From: Metaphire vulgaris | Lineage: Eukaryota; Annelida; Clitellata; Crassiclitellata; Megascolecidae | Reading direction: 5' to 3' | DNA length: 64,000 bases | NCBI GenBank assembly: GCA_018105865.1 | Contig: CM030861.1 | Span: 13,521,637 to 13,585,636 of the forward strand | Shown: in pieces, positions 50,575 to 62,135 of the stretch | Numbering within the stretch: position 1 is the stretch's first letter | Layout of the letters: each line of letters begins with the position of its first letter | Notes under the pieces: generated by a model | The model's database searches: none | Told to the model about the DNA's origin: nothing | Seen by the model: only the letters and a program-made list of their open reading frames with translations | Made by a program: the position numbers and the translations under genes

Positions 50575-50934
50575 CATGAAATATGGAACATAAAAACCTA
50601 GAGCTCTGCAGCGACGGTCATGATCTATGCACATGATAGCGATAAAAGCAGCAGCGGCCATTTTAGTGCGCTCTTTGCTTTCGCTTCCGGTGACGTCAGA
50701 ATCAGATCGACCGGCGGTTTGTCTCCTGGCGCGTGCGCACTTCAACGACAGGAAGTGACGGCGCCGAGCCTCTGGACTGGCCACAGCAGACCAACAGCTG
50801 TCATCGTCATCATCATCATCACCACCACCACCACCATCGCCTTATGCTGTCCTTGAAACCAAACACCATAAACGTAATCGATTCGAGGGATCGTTAGCAC
50901 CGTGTGACGTCATTTCCTGTGGCGTCTTTCGTAA

Positions 50935-51041
50935 ATGGTTGTATTATTCTTGTTTCAACTTCTTTGTGTATGCATTATTGCTGAAATGCGTCGAGTGAGC
51001 TGCCCACGTGATTGTGTCTATTCTCGAAGTGTCGGAAACAA
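50935..51041 (+). CDS. Possible first exon of a small secreted protein
   Basis: ATG at 50935 opens a strongly hydrophobic leader (VVLFLFQLLCVCIIA) followed by SCPRDCVY, with a possible donor AACAG|GTGG at about 51042. Two palindromic TGACGTCA sites lie upstream (about 50692 and 50905). I do not recognise the product and found no certain second exon; the open frame also continues to 51183. It may be only a chance ORF. Confidence 0.22.
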
Positions 51042-51385
51042 CAGGTGGTTGTCGTCTGATTGTCTCCCGTTCTATCCGTCTGCTGCTCATCCAGTTGCCC
51101 CTAAACGAATTCAAAGTCCTCTGTTTTCTCTGCCGTTTTGCAGACAGTCGAAACTTTCTATAACGGAAGTGATAAATGTTTAGCGGAAGCCGTCAATAGG
51201 GCGGAAGTATTAAATCCTGGAGCTTTTGCCCTTCCTGCCTCCCACCCCCACCCCACCCCCACACGGACCCACATAGCTCATATTCAGTTACAGAGTTCCC
51301 TGGGGTCTACAAAACTTGCTGCCATTTAGGAGTTAGTGTTTCGTTGCACTTTAGACTTTGGCGGAGAAGCGTTCGAATCGAATAA

Positions 51386-51791
51386 GGGGCTGTCCAATAA
51401 TTACCTCAACAATTTAGGGGGAGGGGTTTGGAAAAGTTTGACAGTTGTTGACAGGGGGAGGGGGGTCAAGAGAAGTTGACATCAACAATTTCACTTTTTA
51501 CAAATAATCAAAAAATAGGAAATTTCATAGAATACTACTTATTACAATGGAAAAATGCATTAGAAAAAAGGTAATCGCCACCACATTTTGACACTCGATG
51601 AGGAAAAAAGGAAAAAATGGTAATCACCACAAAAATAATAACCTTGTTATTGGGACCTGTCATTGATCTTGAGGGGGGTCAAGAGTTGTTGACGTAATTA
51701 TGGGGGGTTAAGTGAAAGCTGACAGTTGTTGACAAGGGGGAGGGGGTCAAAAATTGCCCAAAAATTGTTGACATAATTAATGGACATCCCC
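51386..51791. mobile_element. PIF/Harbinger-like MITE, copy 2
   Basis: Same orientation and clearly homologous over its whole length to 43475-43870. Flanked by TAA on both sides (51383-51385, 51792-51794). Length 406 bp. Confidence 0.78.
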
Positions 51792-52115
51792 TAACTGGGA
51801 AACAAACTTTTATTATAATTTTATTCCACTTTTATGTTTCTTTGTAAAGCGCTTTCAGTCACTGAGACAATTTCCTTAGAAAAAAGTAAACATTATTTAT
51901 TTCCTCCGCCGTAGGGTAAGCTTCTTGAGCCAGACATGTTTATGCATTCCTTGCTTACGTCATAGCTTCCCTCATCGACCCTCTGTCTCCCCCAAATCCC
52001 ATAATTTCCATTTATATAGCGCAATAGAGCTCCGCGGATTTAAATTAACGATTCAGAGCTCGTCCAGAGGTGCAACGTTGACTGATTTCGCCTGCATTGT
52101 GTATGGAGCCGCGTG

Positions 52116-52118
<3 letters not shown>

Positions 52119-52166
<48 letters not shown>
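52119..52166. repeat. (GA)n microsatellite
   Basis: 48 bp of GA directly before the 170-bp tandem array. Confidence 0.92.
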
Positions 52167-52169
<3 letters not shown>

Positions 52170-52209
52170 CTAACAACTGACAAGCAAAAAAGGTCCTCAC
52201 ATCATTTAG

Positions 52210-52438
52210 ACGCGGTGAGCATTTTGAAGAGACAGAGAGAGAGAGCCTCCTAAACCACTTAAAAGTTAAAATCACATTATTATTATTATTATTATTATTA
52301 TTAGATTAAATTATTATTATTATTATTATTATTAGATTATTAGCCCGGTGAGCAGACGGAGGGCAGGGAACATTTGAAGGTGGGCATTCACAGAGGAGAG
52401 GCTTACTTAGCCTCCTAAACAACTAAAAGTTAAAATCA

Positions 52439-52472
<34 letters not shown>

Positions 52473-52613
52473 TATTATTATTATTATTATTATTTAGCCC
52501 GGTGAGCATTTGGACACGGAGGGCATTTGGACGCGGTGAACATTTGAACGCGGTGGGCAGAGGTTTTCATACAGGCTTACTTAGTCTCCTAAACCACTTA
52601 AAAGTTAAAATCA

Positions 52614-52665
<52 letters not shown>

Positions 52666-52777
52666 GGTTATTATTTGGACATTATTATTTATTTGGACGC
52701 GGTGAACATTTGAACGCGGTGGGCATTCACAGTGGTTTTCCACAGGCATACTTATCCTCCTAAACAAATTAAAATCA

Positions 52778-52847
<70 letters not shown>

Positions 52848-52900
52848 TGGACGCGGTGAGCATTGGGACACGGAGGGCATTTGGACGCGGTGGGCTGCCA
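52210..52900. repeat. Tandem array of ~170-bp units containing (ATT)n
   Basis: Four units begin with CTCCTAAACNACTTAAAAG-like sequence at about 52246, 52410, 52586 and 52757. Each runs through TTAAAATCACA and (ATT)n of varying length into short GGACGCGGTGAGCATTT-type repeats. Confidence 0.8.
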
Positions 52901-53358
52901 CACAGAACTACATTTGACCCAAATATGACCAATCAACACTAGAGTGCCTCTACAGCCTAAACTGTGAAGCGACTTGTGGTCCCTTTTGTCAGATTTGGTC
53001 ACATATGGTCAAGGATCAAGAGGAACTTCTATAATTGTCTATGTAATGTTACACAAAAACAGGAGAATGTTAACATTGATAAGAGATTAGCATTATAACA
53101 GCTTGTATAACATTATATATAACAGGGTTGGGTTGGGTCAGAAAGTGATGTGCGCTTTACTGAGCTAATAATAATAATCCATAATAAACCCACCTTTGAA
53201 CAATAATAATAATAATAATAATAATAATAATTAATATATAATAATAATAATCTCTTTTCAGTGGTTTCAGTGGCGGCATCCATTCAATAACCTAGTTTAT
53301 CTAGATAGCCTTTGAATCCGTTCACTGTTTCAACTGTCACTCCCCCTCGTCCAAACTG

Positions 53359-54146
53359 CAGTGAGCCTAACGGTAAAAGTAACGCGTTACAATACTTAAG
53401 TACAATTCTGAGTACTTCGTACTGTAACGAAGTACACAACTTACCCAGTACTTTTACTTGTAACGAAGTAAGTTTTATTCAAATATTGGGTTACATTATG
53501 TCTTTAATGTTTCGTTACAAGTAAAATTAAACGATACAACTGGAGTATCTGTTTAATTCTTCCAACTTCCCATGAGTCGTAAAGGGTTGACAATGACCAA
53601 CAAACGTACACGCATGACTGACAGATTGTTTGAAAAATCTTTCTTAGACCTACATCACAGAGCCAGAGCCACTCGGCGTTGTCAAGGTATAAAACTGGCC
53701 CCTAAATTTCGGTGATGTTTTTTAATTTTGCAGTTTTCTAAGTAAAAATCCAAATATTTAACCTAAACATTTCTAAAAACCGGTGCAACCTTTTTTACTT
53801 ATCAACACTATTTTACGCCGGATGAAAGTTATGAAAAAAAGGACTTAGTGCAAATTGAGAGAGAGGACAGGATTTGCTACGGCTTTGTGAAACCACATTT
53901 ATACTAATGCAGTTAATGGTGTAAATGTGTAATGATTGTTGTTTAAAAGTAGTAAAAATGTGATTTGGCATGATAATGAGTTGTTGATGATTCGTCTGAT
54001 TTTACTTTTTACTTAAAAGTAACTTTTTGGAGTACTTTTTTACTTTTACTTGAGTAACTATTTTTTATAGGTACTTTTACTTTTAAGAGTAAACAAATGA
54101 CATAAACTTGTACTTTTACTTGAGTACAAACTTGTTTACAACACTG
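53359..54146. mobile_element. Non-autonomous hAT element, 788 bp
   Basis: Left end CAGTGAGCCTAACGG with repeated AAAGTAACG/GAGTAC motifs; right end is the reverse complement of CAGTGTTGTAAACAAG with ACTTTTACTTGAGTA motifs inside. The octamer CCAAACTG flanks both sides exactly (53351-53358, 54147-54154). No transposase ORF. Confidence 0.88.
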
Positions 54147-54889
54147 CCAAACTGTTCCATTTGTCCTTGCACTAAAAAAAGTTTTTTCTTTCTTGGACCA
54201 AAAAAACATTTTGCACTTGTGGCCTCTTGTGTGCTATAGTGGTGCCAATGTGAATCGATCAAATGCACATCTACAGTCATTATTTTGTATGATCAAATCT
54301 CCTCTTTCTCTTCTCCTTTCTAATGTTGTCAGTCCACAAGTTGAAGTCAGTAGCTTAAATTATGGCACCCATCGACCAGTTGCTATCTTTGCATAAAGTT
54401 CTATATCTTTTTTTCAAGAATGCAGATTCCAGATGAGGCCTTACTAATGACTTATAAAGTTTAATGATTATCTCTTAATGCATCCATAAAACCCACCTTT
54501 GAACAATAGGGTTGATTATAGTTCTCTTGTCAATGGTGTCGAAACTCGATAGTTCTGTACTAATTTTGCATTCTAAGAAAAATCCGAATCTTTGCCTAAA
54601 CATTTCTTCAAATTGCAAACCTTTCTATGGCAATAAGTTCTGTCTACTCATTTCTACTAGTCTTTAAAATCCAGTAGATGTTTTTGAGCTATAAATAGCC
54701 GCGTGATTTTTTTTTTCTGTTTATCCATTTTGCTTTAAAGAGAATTTGAATTTAAACGCAAATTAGAAGACATATTTCTAATTTATTTGTTTTATTTTGA
54801 TTGTGTAAATATCATTTTCTGGTAATCGTTAGTTTGCATATTTTTCAGGTTATTTGAAGCTATGATCAGTAATAAGTAAGTAAATGGAC

Positions 54890-54925
54890 GCAATTTGTAT
54901 AGCGCCAGTATATTTCGTCTGTCTC
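54890..54925 (-). repeat. Orphan GCGC-TATA tail motif
   Basis: GCAATTTGTATAGCGCCAG belongs to the dispersed TATAGCGC/GCGCTATA motif found at the 3' ends of LINE remnants here. Confidence 0.4.
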
Positions 54926-55340
54926 AAAGCATAGACCGTCGATCTGATTGGTAGATTTCTGTTTACATATTATCTTGCAGTTATCTTAGATGCCCAGGAG
55001 TTGAGTAAGGTTCGCTAGGGAAATTGGCTCCTCCTATTTCAGCCCCCACCCTTTCAGTCGAAAGTCCTCAAGATAGGCATGCGGTTATTTATTTAATCTG
55101 GATATGATTAATCTGGATTTAATGGATTTGGCTTCTCAGACAGTGGACATCACTGTTCGGTTGTTTAAATCTGGAGCAGTTATCTTTATCTTTATTTTTA
55201 CAGCTAAGTAAATAAGTATGAAAAAGTATATTCATAATCAATATGTCTAGAGCACAACTTGATGGGAGGGAGAACAATTCATTATTATGATTGTGTTAAA
55301 ATTAAATGTCTCTTTATATTTTGTGGTTTCAGCCTAAATC

Positions 55341-57238
55341 ATGAATTCAATAGAAGAACTGGAACGGGAGTTGAGTCTTCTACGGTCTCGCAATAACTTT
55401 CTTGAGCAACAGATGAAGCAGAAAGACAAACAATTGTCTGACCTTAACATGGCCCACAGTACGCTTCGGGACATGAAGCGCAGTGCCAGCGTCCACTCGT
55501 TTCACCCAACGATGGTCCTCGATGCGCTTCCTCAAGAGTTTGAAGCGGTGAAAAAAGGACTTTTGGAAACGGCCGAGAAATGTCAGCAGCTTCTCTTTCA
55601 TCTGGATTTGGTTTCTCAGACAAAAGCTCCGGTATGTTTTTCTTACATTCTACGGATTCGATTACATTAATTAAGGATCTATAATGTTCTATTATTATTA
55701 TGACTTATTCTTGTCTGTTGTATGTTACTTCAGTTGAGTTGGAAATAAATAGCTTCATTCATTCATATATTCCTTTGCAAAATGTTTAAATAGCAAACAG
55801 TTCTTTTGACTGTCAAATTTAAAAATCTAGGGCAGAAAAATGTTGGCACTAAGTTGCCTGTTACAGCCAACATCCTGATTGGTTCTGGTAACATTGTATT
55901 TCATTTTTTGAAATTTACTGACAGCAGATGATTAATTTTCTTATCATCTGATAATTAACGGTTGCATTTTGCAGGAAGAGAAGAAGAACCGTGACTTTCA
56001 GACGCAGACCTCTTCTCCAGAAGAATTAGAGCAGCGTGCGACCATATTAAGGGCATCCATTAACGTGCTTAATCGGAGACTCGATACCTGGAAAGAGTCC
56101 ACATTTTCCACACACAGGCCGTTCAGCACGAAACATTTCAAGATGCTATCGCACAGTTTCATGAGGCGCAGAATGAAGCAGATAGGGTGGATACGATTTG
56201 TTTTCGTCTTTTTCTCATTTAATAGCAGACATGTCCATCTGACTGGACTATTAGCATTTACTGGAGGCAATTAGTTGATCTAGTATTTTGAAGTTCAGAT
56301 TGTTTCGTTTGGAAATGCTGCTTCTTGTGGGCCGATGAGCAGAAAAGGTTTTGAGGACAAAGTAGAAGAATTTAGGAGGAAATGAAAGAAAGATTTGTGC
56401 CTAAGCTTCCAAAACTCTCAAATGCTTTGTCAATATAATCTAATATTTTGAAATTTTTCTTTTGTCAGTTGGTCATCATGAACCTGTATTTCTATTCAAT
56501 GCCGACCTTTACCTCATGGTTTTATTTGAATGTGACATGATTTCTGCTGTAGTCTGAGGAGCCATTGTAGGATCGATGACTGTTGATGTGTTTAGAACCT
56601 GATTCCATTTTGATTTTGTAGCTGAGGACTGACAACCTTCGCTTGAGCAAAGAGACACAAGAGCTGCGACGTTTCATTGAGAACATAACGGCCGTTCATG
56701 ATTTAGAGGGAACGGAGGCAAAAGAGAAGATCCAGGTTCTGAAGCAACAGACTCTGACATACAGCGAGGACTTTGAGAACGAGAGGCGAGACCGAGAGGC
56801 AGCACAGAGCCTTGTTGCAGATCTCGAAAAGGAAGTTAGCAGTCTGAAGAAGTTGGTGAGCAAAAATTTCTTAACTTAAAGCTATTAGCTATCAGTTCCT
56901 TTTAATAGTCTGTTCTCATTAATATTAAATCAAACATGATAATGAACAATTGATAATATTGCTTAGCATTAATTAAATTTGTATAATTTAGTCTAAATGG
57001 AGGTTTGAAACTTTTAAACTGTATTCTATGTTTTTAGGTTCAGAGCTATGAAACAAAGCAAATGGATGAGATCTGTCGACGCAGAGAAGAAGCACTTGAG
57101 AGATATCGCCGTGAGTATTACTTGAGTCATCCGACAACAGGCCTCTACCAGACCGACTCAACCACTGCCGAAGAAGTCGGCGAAGATACGGTCGACGCGG
57201 GGATCAGCGTAAAGCAACTGGCCATTGATAAGCATTAG
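55341..57238 (+). CDS. ABIN/TNIP-like coiled-coil ubiquitin-binding adaptor
   Basis: Coiled-coil protein with a UBAN motif, the linear-ubiquitin-binding element shared by NEMO, optineurin and ABIN/TNIP proteins, which damp NF-kB signalling. Exons: 55341-55631 (ATG, 97 codons; leucine heptads), 55975-56186, 56622-56855 and 57038-57238 (TAG). The UBAN core is in exon 3: LKQQTLTYSEDFENERRDRE, closest to the ABIN form. Exons 1, 3 and 4 are all whole-codon and phase 0. Exon 2 is 212 nt, one base short. Its frame is coding-like up to NVLNRRL and then continues one frame over as YLERVHIFHTQAVQHETFQ to the donor, so a base seems to be missing near 56082. With that base the protein would be about 312 aa, shorter than vertebrate TNIP1, with no C-terminal zinc finger. 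A splice acceptor 10 nt before the ATG implies a 5' untranslated exon. Confidence 0.85.
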
Positions 57239-58399
57239 CACAGAGTGTATATCATGCTTTTGTATTGTTTATACATTGTGAAAAGTGATTTTTCTGGTAG
57301 ACATATGTCGCTATTTTGCTGTCTAATGAACATATTGTTCTGTTTAAAATCTGCCATTACTATTGCTTCAGTCCAAACTGCTTATTGTTGATGATAGAAT
57401 TTTTTCTAATTGAAGTCCACAAATACTATTCAGTTATTATTATTTTGAATTCTGTTCTACGCCCTGTATTTTGGTACAGTGAAGGCTGGATTTGACAATG
57501 CATTCCATTATATGACTATTGAACTGCATAGCTACGTCTAGGTTAGCACGTGTACAACTAAATGGCTATTAACTATTTTCTTGGCTTTCCTATTCTATTA
57601 CTAGGTGTAGTTTAGTGCTTTATGTGGCAGTAGTTAAGAACTTCTAATTTTTAGAGTTAACCTGTATTTCAAACAATAACTTTCATGCATGGTTTATTGA
57701 CAGTTTGTGCTATTAATTTGGTTTATTTATTTTTTATTGTTTTGTAATTTGTGTTTGATTTTCTAAAGCAGTCTAATTGCAGATGCAGAGTTGTAAGTTT
57801 AACCTCCAGGAATATGTGATCAGTTTAATCAAAGTTTGCAGTTGATTTTGTGAAATTTTAAGAAAATGTATGTTTCTTGCAATTGTTTTTATGTTGCATG
57901 TCGATATTGTTTATCAACATGTTTTTCTGTTTATTGCTAATGAACAGTGTCATCATTGAAGATGACTGTTGAAGGAATTACCATGCCTACTGTCGAAGCA
58001 GATTGCAATGGCATAGAAATGTGACTCATATTCTGTAGATTTAGTCATTATAAGTGCGTGAAAATTCAGCAGGGAATGCACTATTTTGTGTGCTGGTGTG
58101 CTTGTCTATTTCTGTGGAATTGCAATGGTTTTAGTGAAGGTCTTGAGATGGACATAATGTCTAATTATATTTACCAGAGATTCACTTCAGTGACCAAATG
58201 TTGGTTTAGGGTACCGCATGAATGCGATGTCTTGGAGGTGTAATGAACTTTGTCGTGTTATTTATGAATAACGTGTACATGCTAGTGTACATCTACCACA
58301 ATTTTGTCTTAGCATTTCATCAGTTAGTTGTATTTTGTGTAATTAAGCATTCATATGTTGATCTATCATATTTGCATATGAGTAACTGTTACCACTGTA
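57239..58399 (+). other. Probable 3' untranslated region of the TNIP-like gene; no other gene seen
   Basis: AT-rich and T-rich sequence without splice-supported coding frames. Confidence 0.45.
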
Positions 58400-58837
58400 C
58401 AGTGGTGTAGCGTGACTTTAGGGGGCCCAGGGACAGGGTGTGATTTGTGACCGGGAGCAGTGGGGGGAATATGTCGAGCTTGGGGGGATGTAGTTGTTGG
58501 GAAATATAGCAGTGGGGGGATGTAGTGGTGGGGGGATGTAGCAGTAGGGGGGATGCAGTTGGGCAGTGGAGGGAAGATTCACCCTACAAATCGTGCCCTG
58601 CTCAGGGGCATCCTTGATATGGGGGCCCCTATAGGCTAACATAGATTACATCATTCTAAAAATAAGGTTTACTCCCTAATTCAACAATTATTCACTTTGT
58701 AGCAGTAATATTGAAATTCTAGTAAAATGTAAAAATAAATACCTGCAATTGTTTAATAAGTTGAAACCACTCTTCGGGGGCCTCTTCTTCTGGGGCCCGG
58801 GGAGCTTTTTGCTAATCCCCCCCACGATACGCCACTG
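58400..58837. mobile_element. hAT-like element with another MITE nested inside
   Basis: Ends CAGTGGTGTAGCGTG and the reverse complement of CAGTGGCGTATCGTG. The octamer CCACTGTA is exactly repeated at 58392-58399 and 58838-58845. Length 438 bp, including the insertion at 58434-58600. Confidence 0.9.
58434..58600. mobile_element. Nested MITE (CAGGGTGTGATTTGT family)
   Basis: Ends CAGGGTGTGATTTGT and ACAAATCGTGCCCTG. Flanks CCCAGGGA and CTCAGGGG match at 6 of 8. The interior has GGGGGGATGTAG repeats. Same family as 61981-62135. Confidence 0.82.
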
Positions 58838-59301
58838 CCACTGTAGTTAAGGCATATTAGTGTACCTGAATAATCATGTCGTAAATCACAGGTTCATAAA
58901 TGGTGAAGATACAAAGTATTGTAACATTTGATTTTAAATATCTTTTTGTAATTTTCATGAGAAAATGAAAACCAGGATTTAGACAGGTTAAGTTTTCATT
59001 TCTTTAGTCTCAGAAACGACAAGTGACAATTTATGAGTGCACGACTATTTTGTAAGGGATTTTCAGATATTCCTAAATTTGACAGTTTCATCAACTGTCA
59101 ATCAATATGTAAATGAGTTTTTAAAAGTGGACAATGCTCGGTCTGCCTTAGGACCAGGCTGATAGTTTAGTGGAATATGCACATTGGTTTTTGGCATAGG
59201 AGAGATCCCACTAAACTATTCAAAGACTAGTATTTATTATCTTTGGATTTAAATGACCATGCCTGACAAATCCCTGTTTTGACTATAGCTATTTCATAGT
59301 A

Positions 59302-59392
59302 AGGTTAAGCGCCTAAGAATTGCTGTGCTATACAGAGAGCGCTATAGACATTCACGAGATTTTACTAAATTTACTTACTCACTTAATGGCAT
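59302..59392 (+). mobile_element. Fragment of a LINE 3' tail
   Basis: GCGCTATAGACATTCACGAG followed by ATTTTACT and CTTACTCACTTA matches the tail of the remnant at 20058-20163. Confidence 0.5.
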
Positions 59393-59574
59393 CTATAGAT
59401 TCTGTTATTCTTTGGTCTTTAAATCAGCGCAGGACAAATCACGTGACTACTTGAGTCGCCATTTTTCCGACCGAAGCAAAACAATGGTCTTGAATGAAAG
59501 GCTGTTGTAAATTTATTTTCTTCTTTTAAATATTGAAAAAAGTCGGATCAAAATCGGCAAAAACGGTCGACGGA

Positions 59575-60670
59575 ATGGATCGCAAAAGGCAGTTGGATTT
59601 TTTCTCAACTTAGATTTTTCTTCGCTTTGTTTTCTTTGTATTCGATTCTATCATTGTGACATGAAGTTATTGGGACTTATGTAGCGCCATTAGTATTCTA
59701 ATTTAACAGCGGAATCGATTATGTGGGGCCATTTGAATATAAAATAACAAAATATTGTCAAAATATATGCAGTTAACGAATAATTCGCTGAGAGCGATTG
59801 TTCTTATGCTTCGTTAAATTTTAGATTTGATTTTTCAGAGCAAAGCGAGCAAAACCTTTGGACGATGGCCTGTGGGATTGTTCTGTTTGTACGTACAAGA
59901 ACTCAGCGGAAGCCTTCAAATGTTCAATGTGTGACGTTAGGAAAGGAACTTCGACCAGGTGCGGAATTTTGGAATTAAAGATCCGTTATAATGTTGGGCT
60001 ATGGATTATTTGAAGTTATGCATTCGTGAAGTTTCTAGCCTCTTTGTCTCCACTTTTTCAGCAGTACGTCTTTTGAAATCCAGAAAATCCAGATTTAATG
60101 AGCCGGGTCTTATTTGTGATTTATTGCAGGAAGCCAAAACCAAACCCTCAGCTTGTAGCCCAGCAGGTCGCCCAACAGTTGCCACCACCACCGCCAAAGC
60201 GGGAGAAGACCGTGCACAAGAAACTCGAAAGACCGGACCTCAGCGAGACGGAAACGTCTCAGGACGCAGATGCTCGACGCCCGGAGCAGAAAGACGCAAA
60301 CTGCATAAAAGATCCGTAAGAAATCTGCTTTTCTATGCGATGTTTTTAGGTAACATGTTATTGCATTTGTATTTGTAAAACTGTCGTCAATTTTATGGAA
60401 AGCCATGAATTTATTGATGGAGTTGAGATGTTCGTGGTCCAGTGTGTCCTTCTTTGCGTTGTTAGCCCTTCACGACATGGAAAAGCAAAAGAATTCATGA
60501 CAGGAATGTCCATGGAAGTGACAGTCGGTGACCTGACGGTTGTCATCACCGACTATGAACCAAAGCCGAAGCGCAAACGGTCGTCCACCGACAGCCACGA
60601 CTCTTCTTCGTTCCTTAGCAACACTGACACTGGCAGCCCGTCGCTAAGCAACGGCCGTGCCCCGGACTGA
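59575..60670 (+). CDS. RYBP: RYBP/YAF2 homologue, non-canonical PRC1 subunit
   Basis: Nuclear Polycomb PRC1 accessory protein that binds RING1 and ubiquitinated H2A. Four coding exons: 59575-59591 (only 17 nt: MDRKR plus two bases), 59839-59958, 60130-60315 and 60466-60670 (TGA). The total is 528 nt, 175 aa, and all phases close. Exon 2 encodes the RanBP2-type zinc finger (W18-D-C20-S-V-C23, then C34-S-M-C37) followed by [11 protein letters not shown]. Exon 3 gives [10 protein letters not shown]. Exon 4 gives [16 protein letters not shown], matching the C-terminal RING1-binding segment of RYBP/YAF2. The extended acidic/basic linker is shorter than in vertebrate RYBP (228 aa), nearer YAF2 size. 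The first donor (CA|GTTGGA) is weak, but it gives RKRQAKRAKP, which resembles the vertebrate N-terminus. RYBP and YAF2 are vertebrate paralogues, so the single name is only approximate. Confidence 0.93.
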
Positions 60671-61970
60671 GGCGCGGGCTTCGTAGAACGGCCGGCTGCA
60701 TTTCTCATTGCGTGTTTTGTTTGACTATACTTTGAAATAGAACGCTGTGTCGAGATGACCTTTTGATATTTGAAACTGCGGCAAGTCCTTCGTGAAGCTG
60801 AGAGACTGAGGCTTGAAGCACAGTCATTGAATGGTATTTTGATGAAGTGATGTTAATACGTGGCGTTGTAGGCATTTTGTTAGGATTTTGTATTTATGGT
60901 GTTTATGATGACTTTAGATGATGTTGTCATTGTAAAGTTTTTAATTTTTTGTTAGTATTTGTCATTTGTACGGACATAGCATTATTAGTCATGTAAGAAG
61001 TTTAGAATTCTGAGGTATAGAGCAGCTATCAGTGTTTTCTTTGTGCTACCTTTTACTAATTACTATTAGTTATCTTATCAAACAGTGACGCTGTTGATGG
61101 CAGCACATGATAATATTTTAAGGTCTAAAATTATCATCATCTTATGTGATGTGCTGGTAAATTGCAAATGCAGATTACACTTTTAGTTTAACGTTTGGCG
61201 GTGTTTCCAGTGTCCTGCTTTATTGATTGAAATGGTTGGCCATCATATTTTATTACCAGAATTGTTAAAATTTTTCACTTGATTTGTCGTATCCAAACAT
61301 TTGTTTGAAATATTTTAGAAAGTTACTTCAGTCGTTGAATACGTACAGTTATTCTAAATTGATTTCTTTGATGTTTTTGTCTGATGCTCTTGTGGTTATG
61401 GACGGTTGAAGTCTCTTTTCCCTGTGAATATGTTGTGTTTGCGTTATGAGTTTTGCCTCATCTGATTGTGTTGATTGATTTTGATTTGTCCATTTGATTG
61501 ATGTGTCATGACCTTTTTCTGGTTTTTTCCTATTCATAATTTGGCTGCAGTTGCGGCAGTTATCAAATGCAACTGCCACAGTTATTTTTATTATTAGTCT
61601 TAATCATGGATTCAAATGTAACGACCAATTGTCAATGTCTTTGTTGTTATCGGTCGTTCAAACTCGTCTCTTCTGTTTTATTTCGAAAGAGATTTAATTA
61701 TTGTGTCATTTGCTTTGTCATCCATCGAATGTATCCAATACAAAATATCATTGATGACACTGAGTGGCTTCTTCTGGTGACGTGTTCTGCTGCTGTTGTT
61801 CTGGTTGGATGATGTGCATTGAACCGTGAAATTCTCCAGTTGAGCGATGAAGTGTAAATGAGACAAACCCTTTTGGTCGTCCGATTTGTTTTTATAATAA
61901 TTGTTTCAGTTCCTGAAGCCCAGACGCTGTCTCGTGCGCTCGTATTCGTGGACCTGTTGCTTACTCAGAT
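60671..61970 (+). other. Probable 3' untranslated region and flank of the RYBP-like gene
   Basis: T-rich, no splice-supported coding. The hydrophobic open frame at 61567-61812 has no recognisable motif. Confidence 0.5.
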
Positions 61971-61980
61971 AGGATAGGAT

Positions 61981-62135
61981 CAGGGTGCGATTTGTGACCT
62001 GGAGCAGTGGGGGGAACATGTCGAGCTTGGGGATGTAGTTGTTGGGGAAATGTAGCTGTGGGGAATGTTGCAGTAGGGGGGATGTAGTTGGGCAGGGGGA
62101 ATATTCCTCCCTTTCTCCCTACAAATCACACCATG
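61981..62135. mobile_element. MITE, sibling of the nested element at 58434
   Basis: Ends CAGGGTGCGATTTGTGACC and CTACAAATCACACCATG. The octamer GATAGGAT is exactly repeated at 61973-61980 and 62136-62143. Length 155 bp. Confidence 0.9.

Noticed and set aside
61567..61812. Hydrophobic 81-codon ORF
   Set aside because: Lies in the likely 3' untranslated region of the RYBP-like gene and shows no known motif.
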